15,761 bases of DNA, from the NCBI GenBank assembly GCA_046598935.1, contig JBKJHW010000089.1:1-15761 (forward strand). Reading direction: 5' to 3'. A program made the position numbers and the translations under genes. Origin of the DNA: SCUN01 sp046598935. Its GTDB lineage: Bacteria; Acidobacteriota; Vicinamibacteria; Vicinamibacterales; SCN-69-37. Below, in pieces: positions 6,986 to 14,621 of this stretch. The stretch's first letter is position 1. Each line of letters starts with the position of its first letter. The notes under the pieces are model-generated. The model searched no databases, had not been told where the DNA came from, and worked only from the letters and a program-made list of their open reading frames with translations.

Positions 6986-8274
6986 TGCGCGAGCCGCATC
7001 AGGTCCGCGTGGAACCCCGGATACGACACGGCCACCACATTCGCGCCATTGATCGTCGTCGGCCCGGTCGACGAGAGGGCAAGGACCGTGAAGGCGAGGA
7101 CGAGCCGGTGGTCGAGATGCGCGTCGACCACGCCGCCGCGCGGCCGCTGGCCGCCTTCGATGTCGAAGCCGTCGGGCTTTTCAGTCAGGTGGACGCCGAG
7201 CTTCCGGAAACCTTCGCCAAGCGACGCGATCCGGTCGCTTTCCTTGACTCGCAGTTCGGCTGCGCCGCTTACTCGCAGGCCGCCGCCGAGTGCCGCAGCG
7301 GCAGCCAGGACGGGCAGCTCGTCGATCAGCGACGGCACCGCGGCCGGCTCGATGACCGCCAGCCTCGGCGCGGCGTAGGCAATCCGCAGCAACCCGACGG
7401 CTTCGCCGCCGGCGCGGGCCGTCTCGGTGATGCGCACATCGGCGCCCATCTTCGACAGGGCGTGCACAAAGCCGAGACGGAGCGGATTGAGACACACGCC
7501 CTCGATCTCGATCGACCAGCCGGGATGCGACGCTGCGATGGCCGCCCAGACGGCGGCCGACGAGGGATCGCCAGGCACCCTGAGCGGGGCCGACGGCGCG
7601 ATGGGCAGCTGCCCGCCCGCCAACGAGCTGAAACCCGGGCGCGACTGGTGAGCGATCCCGAATAGATCGAAGGCCCGCTCGCTGTGGTCGCGGGTCGGCA
7701 GCGGCTCGCGAACGGTCGTGATCCCCGATGCCGAAAGAGCGGCAAACAGGATCGCGCTCTTGGTCTGCGCACTGGCGACCTCCGGCGTCCAGTCAATGCC
7801 GCTGAGCTCGCCGCCGATGATCTCCAGCGGCGCCCGCGCGTCCCGGGCTGATATTTGGGCGCCCATGGCCACCAGGGGTTCGATCACCCGGCGCATCGGG
7901 CGGCGGGTGAGCGACGCGTCCCCGATCAACCGCGACCGGAACGGATGGCTGGCGACGACCCCGGTCAGGAGCCGCATCGTGGTGCCTGAGTTGCCGCAGT
8001 TGAGGTCGCCGTCGGCCGGCGCGAGTCGAACCCGGCCCCGGCCCTTGATCACGAGCGTGTCCTGGCCCGTGCGGACGATGTGCGCCCCGAGGGCCTGCAT
8101 GCAGGCGACGCTGCTGGCGACGTCGGCGCCGGGCGCCAGACCGGTCACCGTTGTGGTCCCTTCAGCCAGCGATCCGAGGAGGACGTATCGATGAGAAATG
8201 GACTTATCGCCCGGAACGGCCAGCCGGCCGCCGTAGCGAGAAGCGGGAAATAGAGTCAGGTCACTAGCCGCCAC
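6982..8274 (-). CDS. aroA: 3-phosphoshikimate 1-carboxyvinyltransferase (EPSP synthase)
   Basis: 430 residues from a GTG at 8274. It transfers the enolpyruvyl group of PEP to shikimate 3-phosphate in the cytoplasm. Motifs in order: PGDKSISHR (21-29), LNCGNSGTTMRLL (91-103), SAQTKSAI (168-175), IDELPVLA (317-324), LRVKESDRI (341-349) and HLDHR (386-390). The text around 91-103 is like that of Bacillus-type enzymes, with Gly97 at the position where the glyphosate-insensitive CP4 enzyme has Ala. The start lies only 17 bases from the divergent rsbW-like start, so promoters must overlap or sit inside coding sequence. The length is normal and all key residues are present. Confidence 0.96.
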   Translation of the reverse strand: MAASDLTLFPASRYGGRLAVPGDKSISHRYVLLGSLAEGTTTVTGLAPGADVASSVACMQALGAHIVRTGQDTLVIKGRGRVRLAPADGDLNCGNSGTTMRLLTGVVASHPFRSRLIGDASLTRRPMRRVIEPLVAMGAQISARDARAPLEIIGGELSGIDWTPEVASAQTKSAILFAALSASGITTVREPLPTRDHSERAFDLFGIAHQSRPGFSSLAGGQLPIAPSAPLRVPGDPSSAAVWAAIAASHPGWSIEIEGVCLNPLRLGFVHALSKMGADVRITETARAGGEAVGLLRIAYAAPRLAVIEPAAVPSLIDELPVLAAAAALGGGLRVSGAAELRVKESDRIASLGEGFRKLGVHLTEKPDGFDIEGGQRPRGGVVDAHLDHRLVLAFTVLALSSTGPTTINGANVVAVSYPGFHADLMRLAQ

Positions 8275-8291
8275 AGTCGAGAGAGCCTATT

Positions 8292-8747
8292 ATGTTAGTC
8301 ATTCTCCCCCCCATGACCGACACGGGCCATGTGATTCGCCTCGCGTTTCGTTCCTCCTTCGACCTGCTGGACGTTGTCCAACTGGTCAGTGACCGGCTGA
8401 CCGGTCAGGCAGGATTCGATGAAGACGCCCAGCATTGGGTGAGCGTCGCCGTACGCGAATCGGTGATCAACGCTATCAAACACGGCAACCGCGAGGATGT
8501 CTCGAAAGAGGTCACGGTGGAGTTCACCTTCGCGCCGAAGGACCTGCCGACCGAGTTTGTCGTCGAAGTGTTCGACGAGGGCGAAGGCTTCGACCCTGTC
8601 GAAGTGGCCAACCCGCTTGCGCCGGAGAACATGCTCAAGTCGAGCGGGCGCGGCATCTTCTTCATGAAGAGCTTCATGGACGATGTGCGGATGGCGCGCC
8701 GGCCCGAGGGCGGGATGTCCGTGCGCATGGTCAAGAAGCTGGCTTGA
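8292..8747 (+). CDS. RsbW-like anti-sigma factor / serine-protein kinase ATPase
   Basis: 151 residues from ATG 8292 (GAGAG six bases upstream), or 144 from ATG 8313, which may be the true start because MLVILPP looks unconserved. Single HATPase_c_2 (GHKL) domain. Using the 8313 numbering: N box ESVINAIKHGN (49-59), G1 box VFDEGEGFDP (86-95) and G2 box SGRGIFFMKSF (111-121). This family binds a sigma factor and phosphorylates an STAS anti-anti-sigma protein. Neither partner is encoded nearby, so the target is unknown and it may work with distant genes. It overlaps the next gene by four bases (TTGA). It is cytoplasmic, with no membrane span. Confidence 0.88.
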   Translation: MLVILPPMTDTGHVIRLAFRSSFDLLDVVQLVSDRLTGQAGFDEDAQHWVSVAVRESVINAIKHGNREDVSKEVTVEFTFAPKDLPTEFVVEVFDEGEGFDPVEVANPLAPENMLKSSGRGIFFMKSFMDDVRMARRPEGGMSVRMVKKLA

Positions 8748-9586
8748 GCCCGACGTTTCTCGCGACCGCCGTCGAAGCGGCGTTGTCGGCCGGGCGGCTT
8801 CAGCGCCGGCATTTCCGATCGGACATCACCATTCAGAAGAAGGGCGCGATCGATCTCGTCACCGAGATAGATATCGCGGTGGAGCGGGAGTTCCGCGCGC
8901 TGATTGCGGCGCGGTTTCCGGATCACGACGTACTTGGGGAAGAGGGGGGAAGCGGCCGAGTTCGAGACCACTCGGCCCTGCAAGCATTTGTAGGGCGCGC
9001 TGATCTTGAAGCGCGCCGATTTCGTTGGATCATCGATCCGATCGATGGCACGACGAACTACGCGCACGGCCTGGCGCTGTTTTGTGTGTCGATCGCGCTC
9101 GAAATCGACGGCGAGCTGACCGTCGGCGTCATCTACGACCCGATGGCTGATGAGCTGTTCACCGCCGAACGCGGCGAAGGCGCGCGGCTGAACGGCCGGC
9201 GCATTCATGTCAGCGAAACGACGCAGCTTGTCGATGCGCTGCTTTGCACGGGTTTTCCGTACAGCGTTCGCGAGAAGCCCGGCCATCTGATTCACGGGTT
9301 TGCCGAGTTCATGCGGCAGTCGCGCGCCGTTCGCCGACTCGGCTCGGCCGCGCTGGATCTTTGCTATACGGCGGCCGGGCGGTTCGACGCGTTCTATGAG
9401 GAATCGCTGCACTCCTGGGATATCGCGGCCGGGGCGCTGCTCGTCGAGGAAGCCGGCGGCCGTGTGACGGGTACTCGGGGCGAGCCGTTCGACGCGCACG
9501 CAGGCCACCTCGTGGCCTCAAACGGACACTTGCACGCCGTCGTGCTCTCGACATTGGACACAGTTCGGCTGAACCACCCCGATTAG
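8744..9586 (+). CDS. suhB: Inositol monophosphatase family protein (SuhB-like)
   Basis: 280 residues from the TTG at 8744, which overlaps the preceding TGA by four bases. No ATG or GTG is in frame nearby, and the N-terminal helix SPTFLATAVEAAL fits the family start. Metal-binding motifs are complete: Glu66/Glu67 in VLGEEGG, WIIDPIDGTTN with Asp98 and Asp101, and SWDIAAGALL with Asp226. Expected activity is Mg-dependent, Li-sensitive hydrolysis of inositol-1-phosphate or a related sugar phosphate. Length is near the usual 260-275. In this family, function can be SuhB-like or 3'(2'),5'-bisphosphate nucleotidase-like; the motif text favours the inositol monophosphatase branch. Confidence 0.9.
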   Translation: MSPTFLATAVEAALSAGRLQRRHFRSDITIQKKGAIDLVTEIDIAVEREFRALIAARFPDHDVLGEEGGSGRVRDHSALQAFVGRADLEARRFRWIIDPIDGTTNYAHGLALFCVSIALEIDGELTVGVIYDPMADELFTAERGEGARLNGRRIHVSETTQLVDALLCTGFPYSVREKPGHLIHGFAEFMRQSRAVRRLGSAALDLCYTAAGRFDAFYEESLHSWDIAAGALLVEEAGGRVTGTRGEPFDAHAGHLVASNGHLHAVVLSTLDTVRLNHPD

Positions 9587-9645
9587 GTTGGCATCATTCC
9601 TGCTCTTGGGAGGTGACAGCGCGGCTGTTCCGCCCCGTGAGAATT

Positions 9646-9652
9646 AGAGGAG
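9646..9652 (+). promoter_or_regulatory. Strong ribosome binding site of the beta-barrel gene
   Basis: AGAGGAG with eight bases before ATG 9661. It is the clearest Shine-Dalgarno site in the window and decides the start. It suggests high translation, which is usual for abundant outer-membrane proteins. Confidence 0.75.
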
Positions 9653-9660
9653 ATCAGATC

Positions 9661-10377
9661 ATGCGTCATACGTTCAAGGTGCTTGGGGTTGGGTTGTTGG
9701 CGATGGCGGCAATGATTGCGCGTCCAACGAGCGCGTCGGCGCAGGTCGTCCAGTCGCTGAATCTCAACATCGGCGTGTTCATGCCGCGCGGCGAGGATAC
9801 GCGCGTGGCCAATGACGTCTGGCTCGCAAACCTGCCGGTCTACCGGTTCGAGGTGAAGGACTTCACGGGCGGCGAAGTGTCGGGCGAGTGGAACTTCGCG
9901 TTCGGCGACCGCGTGGAGCTTGGGCTCGGCGCCGCGTTCTACCAGCGCACGATTGACACCAACTATCGCGATTACACGAACCCGAACGGTTCGGAAGTTC
10001 AATCGAAGTTCAAGCTGCGGATGGCTCCGCTGACCGCGGTCGTGAGGGTGATGCCGTTCGGCAACTCCAGAACGTTTCAGCCGTACATCGGCGGCGGCAT
10101 CGCCGTCATCAACTGGCGCTACAGCGAGGTCGGCGACTTCATCGACTTCAACGACAAGAACAATGTGTATCGCGCGCGCTACACGATGGAGGGCAACACA
10201 GCCGCGCCCGTGATTCTCGCCGGTTTCCGCGCGCCGATTGGCGGCGACGTGTGGGCGATCACCCTCGAAGGCCGCTACATCCGCGCCGAAGGCGATCTGA
10301 ACACGAACGACTTTCTCGGATCGAAGATCGACATGGGCGGAACCGCGCTCCGGTTCGGAGTGTTGTTGCGATTCTAA
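9661..10377 (+). CDS. Outer-membrane beta-barrel protein
   Basis: 238 residues from ATG 9661. AGAGGAG at 9646-9652, eight bases upstream, decides this start over an in-frame GTG at 9613. Signal peptide of about 28 residues ends SASAQ. The mature part alternates hydrophobic and polar residues in short strands separated by acidic or Gly-rich turns (for example GEWNFAFGDRVELGLGAAF and TAVVRVMPFG). It ends in a strand with C-terminal phenylalanine (LRFGVLLRF), the typical signal for BAM-dependent insertion. The size suits an 8-stranded barrel of the OmpA/OmpW-like or outer_membrane_beta-barrel_domain type. Ligand and role are unknown. It has no close operon partner: 74 bases upstream and a repeat element downstream. 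Confidence 0.85.
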   Translation: MRHTFKVLGVGLLAMAAMIARPTSASAQVVQSLNLNIGVFMPRGEDTRVANDVWLANLPVYRFEVKDFTGGEVSGEWNFAFGDRVELGLGAAFYQRTIDTNYRDYTNPNGSEVQSKFKLRMAPLTAVVRVMPFGNSRTFQPYIGGGIAVINWRYSEVGDFIDFNDKNNVYRARYTMEGNTAAPVILAGFRAPIGGDVWAITLEGRYIRAEGDLNTNDFLGSKIDMGGTALRFGVLLRF

Positions 10378-10384
10378 TAACCGT

Positions 10385-10497
10385 GAATCTGGTTAGCTGG
10401 ATACCTGGTTGTCTGGTTATTGGAATTTCATATTTCGAAATTTCAAAATATTCAGATTCCGCTATGCAGATAACCAGGTATCCAGCTATCCAGATTC
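10385..10497. repeat. Inverted array of 8-bp tandem units around an AT-rich core
   Basis: Left arm 10385-10415 and right arm 10467-10497 are reverse complements over 31 bases with two mismatches. The left side is four tandem octamers of the form CTGGWTAN (10389-10420, one unit departing as CTGGTTGT). The right side is three units of the complementary form NTAWCCAG (10470-10493). The core 10421-10466 is about 28% GC by hand count, in contrast to its GC-rich neighbours, and has a partly self-complementary centre around TTTCGAAA. It lies between convergent genes and the right arm overlaps the stop codon of the membrane glycosyltransferase gene. Confidence 0.8.
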
Positions 10498-11971
10498 ATC
10501 GTTTCCGATACAGCGCGGCACCGCCGCCGGTCGCAACGCGTTCGAACCGCTCCAGATAGTCCGCGCGCTGCCTCGTGAGCGCGGCCAGCTCGTCGCCGCC
10601 TTCGGCGGCTTCCTCGATCAAGACCCAGCCGGCGTGACGTTCCGGATGCGCGATGGCGGCGGACCAGATGTCGCCGTTGCCGGCGTGAATGAATTTGCGC
10701 AGCGGCAGACCGATCGCAGACAGCTCCTGCATGTAGTGGCCGAGCGAGTTCATGCTCGCGAGAATCGGACGGCCGTCGTAATGCGCAGCGAGATGCGCGG
10801 TAATGACACCGCGATCTTTCTGAGTGCCGGCTTCGCGCCGGGCCTCCACTGTCATCGGCGCGTCGGGCGTCGGCACCATCGGCCAGGCGAGTGACAGCGG
10901 CGGCCGCGCTGACACCGCCGCCACGATTGCGGCGGCGGCGGCGATCGCGCGCCAGCGCCGGGGCAACGTGCCGAGGGCCACGCCAATGAGCGGGCCGGAC
11001 GCCGCGACCAGCGCGATCATGTACCGCACGCGATACGGATGCCCGTCGACAAACGCGGTGAACGGCAACGCGGCGGCGGCCCAGAGCGCGAATGGCAGCA
11101 GCGAACGGCCGCAACGTTCGCGGATGGCTCGCGCCGCCAACGCCACCGCGCCCGCGGCGGCGATGATCAGGACAGGCCAGCCGGCGACGTCGACGAAACC
11201 GCGAACAATCTGCGACAGGGCCACGAGCGGCTGACCGGCCGCGGGGTTGTCGGCCGTGAAGAAGCCCGCGTCGGCAAAGAAGCGCCCCAGCGTCAGCCGG
11301 CCGAAGAGCAGGAAGGCCGCGGCCGCGACGGCCGGCCACGCGGCCAGGCGGACAAACGTCATCACGCGATCCGAATACCGCGAGGCCGCCGTGATGAACG
11401 TCAGCACCGCGGCCACCGGCCACGCTTCGTAGCGCGTCAACACCGCCAGCGCCATCCACGGGCCGGGGTGCGCGAGCGGGGAGTGCGTCTCTGGCGCGTC
11501 AAGCCGCTGGTCCGCGGCATTGAGCGCGAGGAGACACAGGGCGAAGAGGAGCGGCTCGGTCATCGGCGTGCCGGTCAGAAACAGCACGCCGGGATTGAGC
11601 AGCACGATGGCGGCAGCGGCCGTCGCGGCCGTGCTGCTGCCGGTGCGGCGCAGAACGAAGCTCGCCAGCGCGCCAAGACCGGCCGCCATGGCGGCGACGT
11701 TGATCGCCACGGCAGACAATCCCGTCCGATAATTCCACTCCCACATCACCGGGATTGCGTTGAGCACATGCGGTAACGGCAGCCAAAGCGCGCCGATCTG
11801 TTTCCAGCTCGGCGTCACGCTGTCGGTGATGCGCCGCGCGACGATCAGGTGGCCGCGCGCGTCGTAATGCGCGAGCGTCAGCCCGTCGAGCGCGATGAAG
11901 TACGCGGCCGCGACGCCCGCGATCAACGCGCCGGCAATCACGATCAGGCCAATCGGTGGGCGAGGTTTCAC
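10496..11971 (-). CDS. Multi-spanning GT-C-like membrane glycosyltransferase (ArnT/PMT-like)
   Basis: 491 residues from the GTG at 11971. The open frame extends to 12097 but would cross the divergent DedA-like gene, so the shorter start is taken. An N-terminal span is followed by the first loop with HYDARGHL and LWLPLPHVL. GT-C enzymes such as ArnT and PMT carry the catalytic acidic residue in this loop; here Asp in YDARGH is the candidate. About ten further spans follow, then a soluble C-terminal domain of about 110 residues. It should transfer a sugar from a polyprenyl phosphate on the periplasmic side. Donor and acceptor are unknown. Two genes away on the other strand is a GT2 enzyme of the kind that makes such donors. 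The stop codon lies in the inverted octamer repeat. Confidence 0.78.
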   Translation of the reverse strand: MKPRPPIGLIVIAGALIAGVAAAYFIALDGLTLAHYDARGHLIVARRITDSVTPSWKQIGALWLPLPHVLNAIPVMWEWNYRTGLSAVAINVAAMAAGLGALASFVLRRTGSSTAATAAAAIVLLNPGVLFLTGTPMTEPLLFALCLLALNAADQRLDAPETHSPLAHPGPWMALAVLTRYEAWPVAAVLTFITAASRYSDRVMTFVRLAAWPAVAAAAFLLFGRLTLGRFFADAGFFTADNPAAGQPLVALSQIVRGFVDVAGWPVLIIAAAGAVALAARAIRERCGRSLLPFALWAAAALPFTAFVDGHPYRVRYMIALVAASGPLIGVALGTLPRRWRAIAAAAAIVAAVSARPPLSLAWPMVPTPDAPMTVEARREAGTQKDRGVITAHLAAHYDGRPILASMNSLGHYMQELSAIGLPLRKFIHAGNGDIWSAAIAHPERHAGWVLIEEAAEGGDELAALTRQRADYLERFERVATGGGAALYRKR

Positions 11972-12006
11972 TTTGCCGACTGCTATTATGAATCCGGAAA
12001 CCGCAT

Positions 12007-12612
12007 GTGATTGCCCGACTCGTGAACTTCGTACAGGACGTGGCCGGAACGCTTGGTGGTCCGGGGCTCGCGCTCGTCGCGTTCGCAGATTCATCATTCG
12101 TTCCGCTGCCGGAAGTCGCGGACATCCTGCTGGTCGTCCAGGTCATGCAGGCGCCCGGATGGTGGTGGTACTACGGCGCCCTCGTGACGATCGGCTCCGT
12201 TGCGGGCTGTTTTGTTCTCTACGAGTTCGCGCGCCGCGGCGGGGAACCGTTTCTCAAAAAGGGGTTCAGCCAGGCCACGATCGACAAGAGCAACCGGTGG
12301 TTTCAGAAATACGGCCTGCTGGCCATCGTCCTGCCATCGCTGTTGCCGCCGCCGGTGCCGCTGAAGATCTTCCTGCTGCTCGCCGGAATATCGGGCATGT
12401 CGCGCATGAAGTTTGTCGCAGCGATCACCGCGGGCCGCGGCGTGCGCTACATGGGCGAGGCGTACCTGGCCGTGCGCTACGGGAAAGATGCATTGACGCT
12501 GGTCCAGGGCAACCTGGGCCGGGTGGGCATGGCGCTGACCGGGCTTCTGGCGATCATCGGTCTCGTCTGGCTCTGGCGGCGGGGGCGCGTCGCGACGCCA
12601 GTGATAGACTGA
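12007..12612 (+). CDS. DedA/VTT-domain (SNARE-associated) membrane protein
   Basis: 201 residues from GTG 12007; GTG 12025 is an alternative. Family motifs are FADSSFVPLPEVADILLV (26-43), an Arg-rich loop after the second span (YEFARRGGEPFLKKG) and LLPPPVPLKIFLLLAG (112-127), then a C-terminal span and basic tail. Proteins of this family (DedA, YqaA) act in the inner membrane, and some recycle undecaprenyl phosphate or other lipid carriers. A lipid-carrier role would suit the flanking glycosyltransferases. It ends six bases before the GT2 start, so the two are likely co-expressed. Confidence 0.87.
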   Translation: MIARLVNFVQDVAGTLGGPGLALVAFADSSFVPLPEVADILLVVQVMQAPGWWWYYGALVTIGSVAGCFVLYEFARRGGEPFLKKGFSQATIDKSNRWFQKYGLLAIVLPSLLPPPVPLKIFLLLAGISGMSRMKFVAAITAGRGVRYMGEAYLAVRYGKDALTLVQGNLGRVGMALTGLLAIIGLVWLWRRGRVATPVID

Positions 12613-12618
12613 GCCGCC

Positions 12619-13566
12619 GTGACCCCCGAACTTTCGGTCGTCATTCCGATTTACAACGAAGAGGAAAACGTCGCCAACCTCGTCAAGGAATTCCGCGAGG
12701 CGCTCGGCGCGTGGGGCCGTTCCTACGAGCTGATCCTGGTCGACGATGGGAGTACCGACAAATCGTTTGAGCGGTTGAAGGGTATTCAGAAAACGGCGCC
12801 GGAGCTTCGCGTCATTCAGTTCCGTCGCAACTTCGGCCAGACCGCGGCGTTCGCCGCCGGGTTTGCGCATGCCCGCGGCCGCCTGGTCGCAACTGCAGAC
12901 GGCGATCTGCAGAACGATCCCAAAGACATTCCGATGATGGTCGCGCGGCTCGAATCCGAAGACCTCGACATCGTCGCCGGCTGGCGCAAGAACAGGCAGG
13001 ACGCATTCATTCATCGCAAGCTGCCGTCGGTCATCGCGAACCGCTTGATTTCATGGTCGACCGGCGTGCGGCTGCAGGATTACGGTTGCTCGCTGAAGAT
13101 CTTCAGGTCCGAAGTGGTAAAGCCGTTGAAGCTGTACGGCGAGATGCACAGGTTCCTGCCGGCGCTCGCGAGCGAGATGGGCGTGAAGATCGCCGAGCAG
13201 GCGGTCAATCACCGCGCGCGAACGGCGGGAAGATCGAAGTACGGCATTTCACGAACCCTCCGCGTCATCCTCGATCTGATGACCGTCAAGTTTCTGTTGA
13301 GCTACTCGACGCGCCCGTTGCAGATGTTCGGTCCCATGGGGATTGCGACCGGCGGCCTGGGAGCCGCGATCCTCGTGTACCTCGGGTACGTCAAGTTCGG
13401 CCTGCATCAAGGCATCGGCGACCGGCCGCTCCTGATGTTCGGCGTCTTATTTGTCGTGATGGGCGTGCAGTTGCTCTCCTTCGGGCTCCTGGCGGAAGTG
13501 CAGGCCCGCACGTACCATGAATCGCAGGGCAAGCCGATCTACGTGATCCGCCAGACGCTCGGCTGA
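12619..13566 (+). CDS. GT2 polyprenyl-phosphate glycosyltransferase (GtrB/ArnC-like)
   Basis: 315 residues from GTG 12619. GT-A fold motifs: VVIPIYNEEENV (7-18), VDDGSTDKS (41-49), the metal site DGD (94-96) within GDLQNDPKDI, and QDYGCSLKIFR (153-163). Two C-terminal spans (about 238-256 and 270-292) are typical of DPM1/GtrB/ArnC-type enzymes, which move a sugar from a nucleotide donor onto undecaprenyl phosphate at the cytoplasmic membrane face. The sugar is unknown. It lies directly after the DedA-like gene and 20 bases before the lipoprotein gene. Confidence 0.92.
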   Translation: MTPELSVVIPIYNEEENVANLVKEFREALGAWGRSYELILVDDGSTDKSFERLKGIQKTAPELRVIQFRRNFGQTAAFAAGFAHARGRLVATADGDLQNDPKDIPMMVARLESEDLDIVAGWRKNRQDAFIHRKLPSVIANRLISWSTGVRLQDYGCSLKIFRSEVVKPLKLYGEMHRFLPALASEMGVKIAEQAVNHRARTAGRSKYGISRTLRVILDLMTVKFLLSYSTRPLQMFGPMGIATGGLGAAILVYLGYVKFGLHQGIGDRPLLMFGVLFVVMGVQLLSFGLLAEVQARTYHESQGKPIYVIRQTLG

Positions 13567-13586
13567 TCGGCGCCTCCGAGAAACGA

Positions 13587-14612
13587 ATGGCGTATCGCCG
13601 TCGGATTACGATCGCTGCCGTTTGTGTGACAGCCGCTGCCTGCGGCTCGACGGCGCCAGGCCCCGGTCCGATCGGCCCCTCCGGACCGCCGCCGCAAATA
13701 GTCTGCGGCGCCGCCGTTACGACTGTCGGGCTCGGGCCGACGCAGCCGCTCAGTTACGCCGCGCCGACGGTGACAAGCGGTGTCGCGCCGGTCACGACGA
13801 CCTGTACCCCGGCGTCGGGATCCCAGTTCGCCGTCGGTGCAACAACGGTGACGTGCACGGCCACCGACGCGATCGGACAGGCCGCGAGTTGCACCCTGAC
13901 CGCGCGAGTCAACGCGCCGCTCGTCGGCGTCACCACGTTCCAGGCAGTTGGCGACAGCCTCACCCAAGGCCAGAACGGCCTGCCGATTCAGCCGAGCTTC
14001 ATCGACGAACCCAATTCCTACCCGACGAAGCTCCGCGGGTTGCTTCAAGGCGCGTTCCCGGGCCAGGGCATCGTCCTCACCAACCGCGGCGTCGGCGGTC
14101 AGTTCGTGGGCCAGACCAAGGAAGAGTTGCCGGGTTATCTCGCAGCTGATCGGCCTGAAGTCGTGACGTTGCTCGCCGGCTATAACGACCTGACCGGCCC
14201 ATGCCACATCGGCACCACGGTCGCCGATCCGGCGTGTGACGCAGCCGTCGAGCATGTGGAAGACACGCTGCGCGACTGTCTGCGCATCATCAGGCAGTTC
14301 AGCTCGGTACGGTACGTCTTCGTGAGCCTGCTGACGCCCGCCGGGCCCGTTGCTCCGAACGCCGCGCGTGACCTCCGCATCGACTCGACCGCGATTCAGG
14401 CGGTCAACAACCGGATCAACACCATGGCCATTTCCGAGGGCGCGGTCGTCGTGAACAACTACACGCCGTTTCTGGGCAAGGAAACTGAGTTCGTTTCGAT
14501 CGACGGGCTGCACCTGCGTCCCGCCGGCTACCAGTCGCTCGCGGACACATTCTTCGCCCGCATTCTCGCGACCGTTCCGCAGACACAGCCCGCCGCCTTC
14601 CTGGTACGTTGA
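13587..14612 (+). CDS. Lipoprotein with HYR domain and SGNH/GDSL hydrolase domain
   Basis: 341 residues from ATG 13587. The N terminus MAYRRRITIAAVCVTAAAC ends in a lipobox-like VTAAAC with Cys19, so it is probably a lipoprotein; Ala at -3 makes this less than certain. A Pro/Gly linker (21-38) precedes an HYR-type Ig-like domain (about 58-108; PASGSQFAVGATTVTCTATD is close to the consensus). The SGNH hydrolase has GDSL with Ser124 (122-125), the block II glycines in NRGVGG (166-171), Asn200 in GYND, and Asp306/His309 in DGLHLRP. It is probably an esterase or deacetylase on the periplasmic or outer surface. An acetylated glycan or lipid is a fitting target given its neighbours, but is not shown. 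The gene ends nine bases before the convergent gene's stop. Confidence 0.88.
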   Translation: MAYRRRITIAAVCVTAAACGSTAPGPGPIGPSGPPPQIVCGAAVTTVGLGPTQPLSYAAPTVTSGVAPVTTTCTPASGSQFAVGATTVTCTATDAIGQAASCTLTARVNAPLVGVTTFQAVGDSLTQGQNGLPIQPSFIDEPNSYPTKLRGLLQGAFPGQGIVLTNRGVGGQFVGQTKEELPGYLAADRPEVVTLLAGYNDLTGPCHIGTTVADPACDAAVEHVEDTLRDCLRIIRQFSSVRYVFVSLLTPAGPVAPNAARDLRIDSTAIQAVNNRINTMAISEGAVVVNNYTPFLGKETEFVSIDGLHLRPAGYQSLADTFFARILATVPQTQPAAFLVR

Positions 14613-14621
14613 AGGACGGAT

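Noticed and set aside
6557..7378. 273-residue open frame on the + strand opposite aroK and aroA
   Set aside because: Antisense to two well-conserved enzymes and has no domain of its own.
7960..8010. Glyphosate-insensitive class II AroA
   Set aside because: The key loop reads NSGTTMR with Gly where the CP4-type enzyme has Ala, so the sequence does not support insensitivity.
8405..9508. 367-residue open frame on the - strand opposite the rsbW-like and inositol phosphatase genes
   Set aside because: No recognisable domain; both opposite genes have complete catalytic motifs.
9588..9660. TTGGCA at 9588 as a -35 box for the beta-barrel gene
   Set aside because: No -10-like hexamer lies at a suitable distance; only the ribosome binding site is convincing.
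10385..10497. CRISPR array
   Set aside because: The units are 8 bases long, directly adjacent with no spacers, and inverted about a centre.
11039..11776. 245-residue Arg/Gly-rich open frame on the + strand
   Set aside because: Low-complexity composition typical of an antisense frame over a GC-rich membrane protein.
13539..14513. 324-residue open frame on the - strand opposite the SGNH lipoprotein gene
   Set aside because: Arg-rich, no motifs, antisense to a gene with a full SGNH motif set.
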